Source: Bradyrhizobium monzae
GTDB taxonomy: Bacteria; Pseudomonadota; Alphaproteobacteria; Rhizobiales; Xanthobacteraceae
Length of the DNA: 64,000 bases
Reading direction: 5' to 3'
Assembly: GCF_021458635.1 (NCBI RefSeq)
Contig: NZ_JAIRDQ010000002.1
Span: forward strand, 911,396-975,395
Shown here: positions 44,346 through 53,603 of the stretch, piece after piece
How the letters are laid out: each line of letters opens with the position of its first letter
Numbering within the stretch: position 1 is the first letter of the stretch
Made by a program: the position numbers and the translations under genes
Notes under the pieces: model-generated
Databases searched by the model: none
Seen by the model: only the letters and a program-made list of their open reading frames with translations
What the model was told of the DNA's origin: nothing

Positions 44346-46037
44346 TCAGGCCGCGCGGACGTTGGTCAGGAACTTGCTGACCTCAGTCTTCAGCCGGGTG
44401 CTGTCGTTGGACAGCATCTGCGCCGCCGACAGCACCTGCGAGGAGGCCGTGCCGGTCTCGGTGGCTCCGCGCTGCACATCCGTGATGTTGGACGAGACCT
44501 GCTGGGTGCCCTGAGCCGCCTGCTGGACGTTGCGGGCGATTTCCTGGGTCGCGGCGCCCTGCTCTTCCACCGCCGCGGCAATGGCCGAGGAGATTTCCGA
44601 GAGCCGCTCGATGGTCGAGGAGATCTCCTTGATCGCGCCGACCGAGTCGTTGGTCGCCGCCTGGATGCCGGAGATCTGCTGGCCGATCTCGCCGGTCGCC
44701 TTGGCGGTCTGCTCGGCAAGCGCCTTCACTTCGGAGGCGACTACCGCGAAGCCGCGGCCCGCCTCACCGGCGCGCGCCGCTTCGATGGTCGCGTTCAGCG
44801 CCAGCAGATTGGTCTGGCCGGCGATGGTGTTGATCAACTCGACGACGTCGCCGATGCGGGAGGCAGCCTTGGACAGCTCGCTGACGCGCTCGGTGGTGGC
44901 ACGGGCCTGACCGACGGCGTCGCCCGCCATCCGCGCCGATTCCTGCACCTGGCGGCTGATCTCGCCGACCGAAGAGGCCATCTCTTCGGTGGCAGAGGCC
45001 ACCGACTGGACGTTGGTGGAGGCTTCTTCCGAAGCAGCGGCAACCGTGGTCGCCATCCGCTGCGAGCGGTCGGCGGTGGAGGTCAGCGTCGAGGCCGAGG
45101 CTTCGAGCTGCGTCGAGGCCGACGACACGGTCTGGACGATCTCGCCGATCATGGTCTCGAAGTCACGGGTAATGCCGTCGACGCGGCGGCCGCGCTCGAT
45201 CTTGGCCTCGGCGTCGGCCGCCGCAACCTCGTCGGCGGCCTTCTTGGCGATCAGCGCCTCCTTGAAGACCTGGAGCACGTCGGCCATCGAACCAATCTCA
45301 GTCTTCTCGCCGCGGTGCGGCACTTCAGCGGAGAGGTCCCCACGACCCAGCGCCTGCATCGGCTGGATGATCGAGTTGATGCCGGCGGAGACGTCCTGGA
45401 CCAGATAGAAGCTGACGCCGATGCCGGCGACGACGGCAGCACCGAGGATGATCGCGACCAGCACGAAGGCATAGTAGTAGGTGTCGGAGGCGTCCGCGGA
45501 CGCCTGATCGCCGCCCTTGGTGTTGAGCTCGATGTCCTTGGCCAGGATTGCGTCGGCCTCGAGCCCGATCTTGTTGACCGTCTTGGTGTTCAGCTCGTGC
45601 GCTTCATGCGGGATCTTGCCAGCCTCCTGACGCGACAGCGCCATGACTTCCTGGGTGCCCTTCTTGTAGTTTTCCCAGGTCTGGGACCACTGGCCATAGA
45701 GAGCTTTCTCCTCCGGCGAGGTGATCATCGCCTCATAGGACTTGCGGAACTTGGTGTTGGCCTCGACCACGGTCGCTAGCGTCTTTTCCGCTGCGAGCTT
45801 CTCCTCCAGCGTTTCCGCCAGCATGTGCTCGCGAATGACGTTGCGATATGTGATGACGCCGGCGCGCAGATCACCGATCACGCGCACGCTCGGCATCCAA
45901 TTCGTGGTGATGTCGACGGTGTTGGCGTTGATCGTCCGCATCTTCATGACGGCGAGCAGGCCCATGCCGGCCATCGCGACCAGCAGGAACGCCACGACAC
46001 TGATGATCTTGGCGCGGATGGAGATGGTGGCGAGCAT
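44346..46037 (-). CDS. methyl-accepting chemotaxis protein
   Basis: This 563-aa transducer starts at the ATG at 46037; the sixteen extra codons to 46085 lack support. TM1 [22 protein letters not shown] (about 10-31), a periplasmic four-helix-bundle sensor (about 35-190), TM2 [26 protein letters not shown] (about 189-214), a HAMP domain (about 215-270) and a long cytoplasmic coiled coil. The signalling tip is [45 protein letters not shown]. No CheR-tethering pentapeptide ends the protein (it ends LTNVRAA). Ligand unknown. The four-carbon acid genes lie just upstream on the same strand, raising the possibility of taxis towards those acids. Confidence 0.95.
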   Translation of the reverse strand: MLATISIRAKIISVVAFLLVAMAGMGLLAVMKMRTINANTVDITTNWMPSVRVIGDLRAGVITYRNVIREHMLAETLEEKLAAEKTLATVVEANTKFRKSYEAMITSPEEKALYGQWSQTWENYKKGTQEVMALSRQEAGKIPHEAHELNTKTVNKIGLEADAILAKDIELNTKGGDQASADASDTYYYAFVLVAIILGAAVVAGIGVSFYLVQDVSAGINSIIQPMQALGRGDLSAEVPHRGEKTEIGSMADVLQVFKEALIAKKAADEVAAADAEAKIERGRRVDGITRDFETMIGEIVQTVSSASTQLEASASTLTSTADRSQRMATTVAAASEEASTNVQSVASATEEMASSVGEISRQVQESARMAGDAVGQARATTERVSELSKAASRIGDVVELINTIAGQTNLLALNATIEAARAGEAGRGFAVVASEVKALAEQTAKATGEIGQQISGIQAATNDSVGAIKEISSTIERLSEISSAIAAAVEEQGAATQEIARNVQQAAQGTQQVSSNITDVQRGATETGTASSQVLSAAQMLSNDSTRLKTEVSKFLTNVRAA

Positions 46038-46144
46038 AATCGGGTCTCTTTGCGTTGGCACAGTGATGCGCCCGGAATGGATCAACCAAAAGCGGCGGCG
46101 CCGACATCCAACAACAAAGCGACTGAGCAGTTGTTAACTACGAC

Positions 46145-46160
46145 TCCGTACGAGTACGGA
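46145..46160. promoter_or_regulatory. 16-bp palindrome TCCGTACGAGTACGGA upstream of the chemotaxis gene
   Basis: TCCGTAC-GA-GTACGGA is a perfect 7+2+7 dyad, 108 bases upstream of the chemotaxis start and 41 bases after the otnK stop. There is no T-run, so it is more likely an operator than a terminator. Confidence 0.45.
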
Positions 46161-46200
46161 ACCTTAAAGAAGTGAACGAGGGACTAAAAATGCTCTGCGC

Positions 46201-47478
46201 TCAGCGCATGAGCCTCATCGCGTCGACAAAAAACTCCGGTCCACCGAAATTGCCCGACTTCAAAGCGAGCAACATGTCGCCTGCCTCAGCACCGACGGCC
46301 CGAAGCACCGGCACGCCCGCAGCGATCTCCGCACCGACGAGAAAGCCGGGAATCTTGAGGCGGTCGACGACGGCCCCGGACGTCTCGCCGCCTGCGACGA
46401 TCAATCGCCGTACGCCTGATTTCACTAGGTTTTCGGCGATGTCGGCCATCGTCTGCTCGATCGCGTGACCAGCAGCGTCGCGGCCATGACGCGCCTGGAG
46501 CGCAGCGACATCAGCCGGCGTCGCGCTCGAAGCAATCAGCACGGGACCGTGGGCCAATCGATCCTTCGCCCAGTCCAGCGCACGCTGCGTTTCGTTCGCG
46601 CCCGTAAGAATACGGTCGGGGTCGAGACGGAGCACCGGCATGACGGATTCCGCCTTCGCGATCTGCTGCAAGGTGGCCTGCGAGCAGCTTCCGGCGAGGC
46701 ACGCCACCTGCCCGCCGACGGCGGCGCCCTGCTCACTGCTGGCCGGGGCTGACCTGACCTTGCCGGTCGACACCAGTGCGCGGGCGAGGCCCAGGCCGAT
46801 ACCGGAGGCACCAACCGATAGCCGGTGCGCCGCGGCGACAAGGCCGATGGTCTCGAGGTCGCGGTCGAACACGGCGTCGATGATCGCGGCTCCGATGCCC
46901 TTGCTTGACAATTCAGCGAGCCGAGCCCGCACGGCCTCCGCTCCACGTGAAAGGGTCGCGAGGTCGACGAGACCGATCTGCGTCTTGCTCTGGCGCGCCA
47001 GCACGCGCACCAGGTTGGAATCGTGCATCGGGTTGAGCGGATGGTCCTTGAGCGGGCTCTCGTTCAAGGGCACGGCGCCAACAAATAGATTGCCCTGGTA
47101 GACGGTGCGGCCGGTTTCAGGAAAAGCCGGCGTCACCAGCACGACGGACTCGCCGCAATCGGCGCGCAGCGCATCCATCACCGGACCGATATTGCCCGCA
47201 TCGGTGGAATCGAAGGTCGAGCAGATCTTGAACAGCACATGGCTCGCGCCGCGCCCGCGCAGCCATTTCTCGGCCGCGCGCGAGCGCGACATCGCAAGCT
47301 CCGCCTCGATCGATCGGCTTTTCAGCGACACCACGACGGCGTCCACTTCCGGCAGCTTCAGATCGTCAGCGGGCACGCCGATGGTCTGCACCGTGCGCAG
47401 GCCGGCGCGCGTCAGCGTATTGGCGAGATCCGAGGCGCCTGTGTAGTCGTCGGCGATGCAGCCCAGCGCAAGTGTCAC
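46201..47478 (-). CDS. otnK: 3-oxo-tetronate kinase
   Basis: This 425-aa protein of the four-carbon acid-sugar kinase family (formerly DUF1537) phosphorylates 3-oxo-tetronate at C4. The N-terminal domain opens with the diagnostic GCIADDYTGASDLANTL and contains KICSTFDSTDAGNIGPV. The C-terminal nucleotide-binding domain has RRLIVAGGETSGAVV and ends KSGNFGGPEFFVDA. Its start overlaps the stop of otnI (ATGA). With LtnD, OtnI and OtnC it makes a complete route from threonate or erythronate to dihydroxyacetone phosphate. Confidence 0.9.
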   Translation of the reverse strand: MTLALGCIADDYTGASDLANTLTRAGLRTVQTIGVPADDLKLPEVDAVVVSLKSRSIEAELAMSRSRAAEKWLRGRGASHVLFKICSTFDSTDAGNIGPVMDALRADCGESVVLVTPAFPETGRTVYQGNLFVGAVPLNESPLKDHPLNPMHDSNLVRVLARQSKTQIGLVDLATLSRGAEAVRARLAELSSKGIGAAIIDAVFDRDLETIGLVAAAHRLSVGASGIGLGLARALVSTGKVRSAPASSEQGAAVGGQVACLAGSCSQATLQQIAKAESVMPVLRLDPDRILTGANETQRALDWAKDRLAHGPVLIASSATPADVAALQARHGRDAAGHAIEQTMADIAENLVKSGVRRLIVAGGETSGAVVDRLKIPGFLVGAEIAAGVPVLRAVGAEAGDMLLALKSGNFGGPEFFVDAMRLMR

Positions 47479-48257
47479 GGCTTCACTCCCGCATAGGGCT
47501 TGAACCAGGCGAGCCCGTCTGTGGTCTTGCCACGCGGATTGTATTCGCAGCCGACGAAGCCGGCATAGCCGAGGCGGTCGAGCTCCTCGAACAGGAACGG
47601 ATAATTGAGCTCCTCACCATCGGGCTCGTTGCGCGATGGAATACTGGCGATCTGGATATGGCCGATGATCGGCATCATCTCGCGCAGCCGCATGGTGACG
47701 TCGCCATGGATGATCCCGCAGTGATAGATGTCGAACTGCAGCTTCAGGTTCGGAAGCCGCAACTCCTGGATCAGATCGCGCGCAAAGCCGAAATCGTTTA
47801 GGAAATAACCGGGCACGTTGCGCGCATTGATCGGCTCGAGCACGATGTCGATGCCATGCGGCGCGAAGAATTCCGCAGCCCAGGCCACCGACTTGTAGAA
47901 AGCCTCGATGGCGACCCGCTCGCCGCGGTTGGCGATGCCCGCCATCAAGTGTAGTCGCTTGACGCCGGTCGCCTTGGCGTAAGGCAACGCCGTCTCCAGG
48001 CTCGCTTTGAGGTCGGCAAAGCGCGCCGGCAGTGCGGCGAAACCTTTCTCGCCGGCATTCCAGTCGCCCGGCGGCAGGTTGAACAGCGCCTGTGTGAGGC
48101 CGTTGCGCTTGAGCCGCTCGCCGACCGCTTCGACCGGATGCTCATAGGGAAAGAGAAACTCGACAGCGGTGAAGCCGGCTGCCGCTGCGGCGTCGAAGCG
48201 ATCGAGGAACGGCACCTCGGTGAACATCATCGAGAGGTTGGCGGCGAAACGGGGCAT
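47475..48257 (-). CDS. otnI: 2-oxo-tetronate isomerase (hydroxypyruvate isomerase family)
   Basis: This 260-aa TIM-barrel sugar isomerase/epimerase has Glu in VLEPINARNVPGYFL (about 141-155) and Glu in VGCEYNPRGKT (near 242) as likely metal ligands, with QFDIYHCGIIHGD between. Hydroxypyruvate isomerases share this pattern, but between a dehydrogenase and a tetronate kinase it fits OtnI, which interconverts 2-oxo- and 3-oxo-tetronate. The stop overlaps the otnK start by four bases. Confidence 0.88.
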   Translation of the reverse strand: MPRFAANLSMMFTEVPFLDRFDAAAAAGFTAVEFLFPYEHPVEAVGERLKRNGLTQALFNLPPGDWNAGEKGFAALPARFADLKASLETALPYAKATGVKRLHLMAGIANRGERVAIEAFYKSVAWAAEFFAPHGIDIVLEPINARNVPGYFLNDFGFARDLIQELRLPNLKLQFDIYHCGIIHGDVTMRLREMMPIIGHIQIASIPSRNEPDGEELNYPFLFEELDRLGYAGFVGCEYNPRGKTTDGLAWFKPYAGVKP

Positions 48258-48269
48258 TGGAATCCTCTT

Positions 48270-49187
48270 CTACTTGGCGCCGGGAAGTTTTACGCCGGTG
48301 ACCTGCGCATACATTCGCGCCACCGACGCGTCGTCGTCGCGGCCCATGCCCGCGGCAGCCGTCATCAGAAACATCTGCAAAGCCGCGGCGGAAACCGGCA
48401 CCGGGAATCTGGCGCTGCGCGCCATGTCCTGGATGATGCCGAGATCCTTGACGAAGATTTCCACCGCGCTACGCGGCGTGTAGTCGCCGTCGAGCACGTG
48501 CGGCATGCGGTTCTCGAACATCCACGAATTGCCGGCAGACGCCGTGATCACCTCATAGACCTTGCGGATGTCGAGGCCCTGCTTGGCGGCGAACGCCATC
48601 GCTTCGCTGGCGGCCGCGATATGCACGCCGGCAAGGAGCTGGTTGATCATCTTGAATGCCGCGCCCTGGCCTGCGGCGTCGCCAAGTTCGTAAAGCTTTG
48701 CGGCCATGGCATCGAGCGCGGGGCGCGCCTTGGCGAACGCTGCGGGACTGCCCGAGGCAAGGATCGTCAGCTCGCCTTGCGCCGCGCGTTGCGCACCGCC
48801 AGAGATCGGCGCGTCCAGGTAATTTCGGCCGGTCGCTTCCAGCTGTTTTGCCAGGCGCCGCGCCACGTCGGGATCCATCGTGGCGGAGGAGATGAAGACG
48901 CTGTCCTTCGGCAGGGTCTCCGCGGCGCCGTCCTTGCCGAACAGGATCGCGTCGGTCTGCGCGGCGTTGACGACGACGCTGACGACGATGTCCGCGCTCT
49001 TCGCCGCCTCGGCCGGCGTTGCGGCGCCGGCACCGCCGTCCTTGACAAAACGCGCCACCGCATCAGCCGAAACGTCGCAGCCGGTCACGGTATGGCCGGC
49101 GCGCCTCAGCGAGGTCGCCATGCCGTACCCCATCGAGCCGAGCCCGATGACGGCGATGCGCTGATTTGGTGAATTGGAGGCGGACAT
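48270..49187 (-). CDS. ltnD: L-threonate dehydrogenase (beta-hydroxyacid dehydrogenase family)
   Basis: This 305-aa NAD-dependent enzyme has GLGSMGYGMATSL (about 15-27) for the cofactor, the substrate motif DAPISGGAQRAAQGELT and the catalytic Lys in GQGAAFKMINQLL. The family includes 3-hydroxyisobutyrate, tartronate semialdehyde and threonate dehydrogenases; the adjacent otnI and otnK make 2-dehydrogenation of threonate the best call. It is the first gene of its operon, 12 bases ahead of otnI and divergent from otnC. Confidence 0.87.
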   Translation of the reverse strand: MSASNSPNQRIAVIGLGSMGYGMATSLRRAGHTVTGCDVSADAVARFVKDGGAGAATPAEAAKSADIVVSVVVNAAQTDAILFGKDGAAETLPKDSVFISSATMDPDVARRLAKQLEATGRNYLDAPISGGAQRAAQGELTILASGSPAAFAKARPALDAMAAKLYELGDAAGQGAAFKMINQLLAGVHIAAASEAMAFAAKQGLDIRKVYEVITASAGNSWMFENRMPHVLDGDYTPRSAVEIFVKDLGIIQDMARSARFPVPVSAAALQMFLMTAAAGMGRDDDASVARMYAQVTGVKLPGAK

Positions 49188-49304
49188 GCAACTAACCCTT
49201 CAACTTATTCTTGCGAACGTTTCCCGGACGGCTGGCCTTTGCGGCGGCTCGTGATCTCGAATAACACGGCTTGGCCGCGCTGCCAAAGCGTGAGACAAGC
49301 GGGC

Positions 49305-49985
49305 ATGACGGCCATGAGCAACGAGACAAGGCTGCGTGAGGATATCTGCCGCTTCGGACGGTCCCTGTTCGAGCGCGGGCTGACGCCGGGCTCCTCCGGC
49401 AATATCAGTGTCAGACTGGACGGCGGCGGCTGGCTGGTGACGCCGACCAACGCCTCGCTCGGCTTCCTCGATCCGGCAAAGCTGTCACGACTGGACGACC
49501 AGGGCCGGCTCATCTCCGGCGATGCGCCCACCAAGGAAGTTCCGCTGCACACCGCGCTCTACGATACGCGCGGAAACGCGCGGGCGATCGTGCATCTGCA
49601 CTCCACCCATTCGGTCGCGCTCTCGATGTTGCCTGAGATCGACCCGCGCGCCGCTCTGCCGCCGATGACGGCCTATTATTTGATGAAATGCGGCGCCACC
49701 GCGCTCGTGCCCTATTACCGCCCTGGCGATCCCGCGGTCGCGGACGCGATCAAGGGGCTGGCGGGAAAATATTCATCCGTGCTGCTCGCCAATCACGGCC
49801 CGGTGGTCGCCGGCGACACGCTGGAAGCCGCCGTGTTCGCAACGGAGGAGCTGGAAGAGACGGCGAAGCTCTATCTGCTGCTGCGCGGGATGAACCCGCG
49901 GTATCTGTCGCCGGAGCAGGTCAAGGATCTGGTGAAGGTGTTCGGGGTCACGCTGCCGGAGCATGGGCATGATCACGGACATTGA
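49305..49985 (+). CDS. otnC: 3-oxo-tetronate 4-phosphate decarboxylase (class II aldolase family)
   Basis: The 226-aa enzyme is of the AraD/FucA aldolase fold (ATG at 49305, or three codons later at 49314). Zinc ligands are the His pair in IVHLHSTHSVA and the His in LLANHGPVVAG; the N-terminal binding loop is GLTPGSSGNISVR and PTNASLG. OtnC decarboxylates the phosphorylated oxo-acid from OtnK to dihydroxyacetone phosphate. A His-rich tail (EHGHDHGH) is unusual and could bind metal. It is transcribed away from ltnD across a short shared promoter region. Confidence 0.87.
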   Translation: MTAMSNETRLREDICRFGRSLFERGLTPGSSGNISVRLDGGGWLVTPTNASLGFLDPAKLSRLDDQGRLISGDAPTKEVPLHTALYDTRGNARAIVHLHSTHSVALSMLPEIDPRAALPPMTAYYLMKCGATALVPYYRPGDPAVADAIKGLAGKYSSVLLANHGPVVAGDTLEAAVFATEELEETAKLYLLLRGMNPRYLSPEQVKDLVKVFGVTLPEHGHDHGH

Positions 49986-49998
49986 GCCGCATGCACCG

Positions 49999-50125
49999 CC
50001 GTCATCCTGAGGTGCGAGCCTTGCGATGCCTGCATCGCAAGGTGAAGCCTCGAAGGATGTGCTAGCTAGGCGTGCCTGCGGCTCATCCTTCGAGGCGCGC
50101 AAAGGCGCGCACCTCAGGATGACGG
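49999..50125. repeat. interspersed repeat, CCGTCATCCTGAGGTGC family
   Basis: CCGTCATCCTGAGGTGC and GCACCTCAGGATGACGG are perfect 17-bp inverted ends; inner hairpins include CCTTGCGATG-CATCGCAAGG and CCTCGAAGGATG-CATCCTTCGAGG. It lies between convergent otnC and livF. Confidence 0.92.
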
Positions 50126-50143
50126 CTGAGCTCGCGGCGACGC

Positions 50144-50848
50144 CTACAGCCCCAGATACGCCTTCCGCACGTCCGGATTGCCCCTGATCTCCGCCGCCGG
50201 GCCCTGCATCAGCACGCGGCCGGTCTGCAGGATATAGGCGCGGTCGGCGATCTCGAGGCACTCGGCCATGCGCTGTTCGACGATCAGCACGGTCATGCCG
50301 GCGTCGCGGATGGTTTTCACCGCCTGGAAGATTTCATCGACCAGTTTTGGCATGATGCCTTGCGAGGGTTCGTCGAGCATCAGAAGCCGCGGACGCGTCA
50401 TCAGGGCGCGGCCGATCGCGAGCATCTGCTGCTCGCCGCCGGAGAGCGTCTCGGCGCGCTGCTCCAGACGTTCCGAAAGACGCGGGAACAGCCTGAAGAC
50501 GAGATCGAGCGGCCCCTCGCGATCCGCCTCGCCGCGATAGAGATAGCTGCCGAGGCGGAGATTGTCGCGCACCGACAAGCGCGGGAATAGGCGGCGGTTC
50601 TCCGGCACATAGGCGATGCCGGTGGCGGTGATGTGATGCTGCGCCATGCCATCGATGCGCTTGCCGTCGAACGTGACCGTGCCCGAGCGCGGACGTTCGG
50701 CACCGGCGATGGATTTCAGCAGTGTCGACTTGCCCGCGCCGTTGGCGCCGGCAACGCAGACGATCTCGCCCTTCTGAACCTCGATCGAGACCGCGGAGAT
50801 CGCGACCAGGCCCTGATAGGCGGTCGTGACTTCATGCACCGACAGCAT
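50144..50848 (-). CDS. livF: branched-chain-amino-acid-type ABC transporter ATPase LivF
   Basis: This 234-aa ATPase has Walker A GANGAGKST (34-42), the Q-loop region GIAYVPENRRLF (PEN in place of the more common PEG), signature LSGGEQQM, Walker B LLMLDEPSQGI and switch His replaced by VEQRM (typical of LivF, which has Gln). With LivG it energises uptake through LivH/LivM. Its start overlaps the livG end by 17 bases, and it is the last gene of the operon. Confidence 0.95.
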   Translation of the reverse strand: MLSVHEVTTAYQGLVAISAVSIEVQKGEIVCVAGANGAGKSTLLKSIAGAERPRSGTVTFDGKRIDGMAQHHITATGIAYVPENRRLFPRLSVRDNLRLGSYLYRGEADREGPLDLVFRLFPRLSERLEQRAETLSGGEQQMLAIGRALMTRPRLLMLDEPSQGIMPKLVDEIFQAVKTIRDAGMTVLIVEQRMAECLEIADRAYILQTGRVLMQGPAAEIRGNPDVRKAYLGL

Positions 50849-51563
50849 GACGATCTCCCAGATATGCGCTGATCACCTTGGGATCGCGGACCACGTCGGC
50901 GGGCTTGCCCTCGACCAGCACCTTGCCGAGGTCGAGCACGATGGCGCGATCGACCAGCGGCATCACGATCTCCATCACATGCTCGACCATCAGAACGGTG
51001 ATGCCGGCATCGCGTACTTTTCGCACCAGCGCCACACCGGTCTGTGCCTCGGTCGGTGTGAGGCCGGTGAGGACCTCGTCGAGCAGCAACAGTTTCGGTT
51101 CGGTCGCGAGCGCGCGGGCAACCTCGAGACGGCGCTTCTCGGCCGGCACGAGGTCGCTCGCGAGCACGTTGGCGCGCGCGGCAAGGCCGGTGAACTCCAG
51201 CACCTCATGCGCCTTGCGGCGCGCCACGCGCATGACGGTGTTGCGCACGAGTGCACCGACGATGACATTGTCGATGACAGTCATGGTCTCGAAGCTCTTG
51301 ACCACCTGGAAAGTGCGTCCGACGCCGCGCTGGCAGCGCTCGGCCGCCGGCAGCCTTGTCACGTCCTCGCCGTCGAACCAGATCGAACCTTGCGTCGGCG
51401 GCAACACGCCGGCGATGAGATTGAACAGCGTCGACTTGCCGGCACCGTTGGGGCCGATCAGGCCGACGATCTCGCCGCGCCCGACCGAGATCGAGACATC
51501 GCTGTTGGCGACGAGGCCGCCGAACCGCTGCCAGACGCCGCGGGTTTCAAGGAGCGCGGTCAT
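50832..51563 (-). CDS. livG: branched-chain-amino-acid-type ABC transporter ATPase LivG
   Basis: This 243-aa ATPase has Walker A GPNGAGKST, the Q-loop at GVGRTFQVVKSFE, a slightly degenerate signature LVPAEKRRLEVARAL (no LSGGQ; LivG proteins often read LSYGQ or similar), Walker B LLLLDEVLTGL and switch His in VEHVMEIVM. Its ATG overlaps the livM stop by four bases. Confidence 0.95.
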   Translation of the reverse strand: MTALLETRGVWQRFGGLVANSDVSISVGRGEIVGLIGPNGAGKSTLFNLIAGVLPPTQGSIWFDGEDVTRLPAAERCQRGVGRTFQVVKSFETMTVIDNVIVGALVRNTVMRVARRKAHEVLEFTGLAARANVLASDLVPAEKRRLEVARALATEPKLLLLDEVLTGLTPTEAQTGVALVRKVRDAGITVLMVEHVMEIVMPLVDRAIVLDLGKVLVEGKPADVVRDPKVISAYLGDRHAVGA

Positions 51564-52543
51564 CGCGTGGCTCCTTTTGCCTTCGAACGGGAGAACAGGC
51601 TCACCAAGCCTTGCGGCAGAGCGAGAGAGATCGCCACGATCAGCGCGCCATAGACGATGAGGTCGACGCCGCGGCCGGAGCCGCCGATATAGGAGCGCGT
51701 CAGCTCGGTCATAGGGATCAGGATCGCCGCCCCTAGCACGGGACCCCAGAGAGTGCCGATGCCGCCGAGCACAGCCGGCAGCGCCATCAGCAGCGAGAAC
51801 TGGAAGCCCATGACGCTTTCGGGATCGATATAAGCGAGGAACTGCGCATAGAACGCGCCGCCGACGGCAACGAGGAAAGCGGAGACGGCGGCCGCGCCCA
51901 TCTTGGAATTGAACACGACGACGCCGAGACTCTCAGCCGCTTCCGGATTGTCCTTCACCGCGCGCCACCAAAACCCCCATTTGGAGTCCTCTAGCCACCA
52001 GGTGACGAACCAGGCGAGGCTGCACAGCGCCAGCGCGAAATAGAAGTAAGGCAGCTTGCTGCGCAGGAACTGGAATTTTACCCAACTGTCGCCGCGCACA
52101 GGAATGGTGATCCCCATCGCAGCCCCGGCCCATTCCCAATTCTGGAACAGCAACAACCCGATCTCGGCGATGACGATGGTCGCGATCACGAAGTAATGGC
52201 CGCGCAGGCGGAAGAAGGGATAGCCAAGCCCCATCGCGATCACAGCTGCGATGACGCCGCCGGCAAGCATGCCGAACCAGGGCAGCACGCCGAACTTGGT
52301 GAACAGCAGCTCGGTCGTGTAGGCCCCGATACCGAAATAGAGCGCGTGTCCCAGCGAGATCTGCCCACAATAGCCCGACAGGATGTTCCAGCTCTGCGAC
52401 AGCGCCGCATACATCAGGGTCAGGATCAGGATGTTCTGGACGTAGACGTCCTTGACGAATAGCGGCGCGAGCGCCGCCAGCGCGGCCAGGACCGCGGCGA
52501 TGATGAGATCGCGGCGGCGCCGCGCTGCAAAATCCTTGTCCAT
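51560..52543 (-). CDS. livM: branched-chain-amino-acid-type ABC transporter permease LivM
   Basis: The 327-aa inner-membrane permease starts at the ATG at 52543, sharing one base with the livH stop; the long upstream frame is inside livH. About nine to ten hydrophobic segments, with the permease hallmark SGYCGQISLGHALYFGIGAYTTELL (about 54-78) and GIGTLWGPVLGAAILIPM near the end. It pairs with LivH to form the channel. Confidence 0.94.
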   Translation of the reverse strand: MDKDFAARRRRDLIIAAVLAALAALAPLFVKDVYVQNILILTLMYAALSQSWNILSGYCGQISLGHALYFGIGAYTTELLFTKFGVLPWFGMLAGGVIAAVIAMGLGYPFFRLRGHYFVIATIVIAEIGLLLFQNWEWAGAAMGITIPVRGDSWVKFQFLRSKLPYFYFALALCSLAWFVTWWLEDSKWGFWWRAVKDNPEAAESLGVVVFNSKMGAAAVSAFLVAVGGAFYAQFLAYIDPESVMGFQFSLLMALPAVLGGIGTLWGPVLGAAILIPMTELTRSYIGGSGRGVDLIVYGALIVAISLALPQGLVSLFSRSKAKGATR

Positions 52544-53421
52544 TACATCGACCCGAACAGGCCACGCGGCCGGATGAAGACGACCAATAGGTACACCGCA
52601 TAGATGCCGACCGATTTCAGCGACGGCGGCAGCACCAAGGCGGTGGTCGCTTCGACAAGACCAACGATGATGCCGCCGGCGAACGCGCCGAATACGCTGC
52701 CGAAGCCGCCGAGCGCGACGGTCACGTAGGCGATCAACGCAAAGGACGCGCCGACGTCGGGATAGATGTAGAAGAACACCGCCATGATCGCGCCGGCGAG
52801 ACCGACCAGCGCGGCACCGAGGCCCCAACCGAGCGCGAACACGCGATTCCTGTCGATGCCGACCAGCGCGACTGCGCCGGGATCTTCACGAGTCGCCTCC
52901 AGCGCGCGGCCGAAATCGGTGCGGTGGATGAAGAAGTAGAGACCGGCAAAGGCCGCGATCGCAACCAGCGCACCGATCAGCTGCGGTTCCGGCAGGAAGA
53001 TGCCGGCGACGGAGATGGTCTTACCGCCGGCCCAGGAGTGCGGGATGCTTCGGTAGTCGGGGGTAAAGAAGAACTGCGCGAGCCCGCGCATCACAATGGC
53101 GAGGCCGAAGGTGGAGAAGATCTGCACCATGCCGGCGTTGGCCTTGGCCCGCATCGCGAAGCGTACAACCAACAGGTAGACCACGGCTCCGAGCACGAAC
53201 AGCGCGGCGGCGACCAGCGGCGCTGACAGCAACGGGTCGATCGCGAGGAACGTGAACAGGAAGAAGCTCACATACATCGCGATCATCAGGAACTCGCCAT
53301 GGGCGAAGTTCACGACGTCCATCAGGCCGAAGATCAGCGCGAGGCCGACCGCGATCAGCCCGTAGAGCAGGCCCATCAGGAGGCCGCTCGCGAGACTCTG
53401 GATAATGGCTTGGGCTGTCAA
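52543..53421 (-). CDS. livH: branched-chain-amino-acid-type ABC transporter permease LivH
   Basis: This 292-aa permease is best started at TTG 53421 (LTAQAIIQSLASGLLMGLLYGLIAVGLALIFG), behind GGGGGACTAG. The frame is open 39 codons further, but those codons are made of an interspersed palindrome (53457-53543) and are not protein-like. The conserved VVNFAHGEFLMIAMYV block and GFGSVFGAFAGGIIVGLVEA are in place. The permease operon is separated from its binding protein by that palindrome. Confidence 0.92.
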   Translation of the reverse strand: MTAQAIIQSLASGLLMGLLYGLIAVGLALIFGLMDVVNFAHGEFLMIAMYVSFFLFTFLAIDPLLSAPLVAAALFVLGAVVYLLVVRFAMRAKANAGMVQIFSTFGLAIVMRGLAQFFFTPDYRSIPHSWAGGKTISVAGIFLPEPQLIGALVAIAAFAGLYFFIHRTDFGRALEATREDPGAVALVGIDRNRVFALGWGLGAALVGLAGAIMAVFFYIYPDVGASFALIAYVTVALGGFGSVFGAFAGGIIVGLVEATTALVLPPSLKSVGIYAVYLLVVFIRPRGLFGSM

Positions 53422-53456
53422 CTCTAGTCCCCCGTTCGAACCGTCATCGTCTGCTC

Positions 53457-53543
53457 CGTCATTGCGCGCGAACCGAAGCAATCCAGAAATGTCTTCAAGG
53501 AAGCAGTCTGGATTGCTTCGTCGCTTTGCTCCTCGCAATGACG
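53457..53543. repeat. interspersed palindromic repeat, CATTGCGAG family, inside the transport locus
   Basis: CGTCATTGCG and CGCAATGACG end it, with GAAGCAATCCAGA and TCTGGATTGCTTC inside. It lies between the binding-protein gene and livH, both on the minus strand, and ends 35 bases before the livH start. It may stabilise the upstream binding-protein message. Confidence 0.88.
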
Positions 53544-53603
53544 GTGTGAGGGCAGCTTGGTCGTCCTACTCTCACCGCGCCTGGTCCCCCGACCGCGCAG
53601 CGC

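Noticed and set aside
44187..45779. 530-residue plus-strand frame
   Set aside because: It reads antisense through the terminator and the chemotaxis gene, whose protein has complete TM, HAMP and signalling regions.
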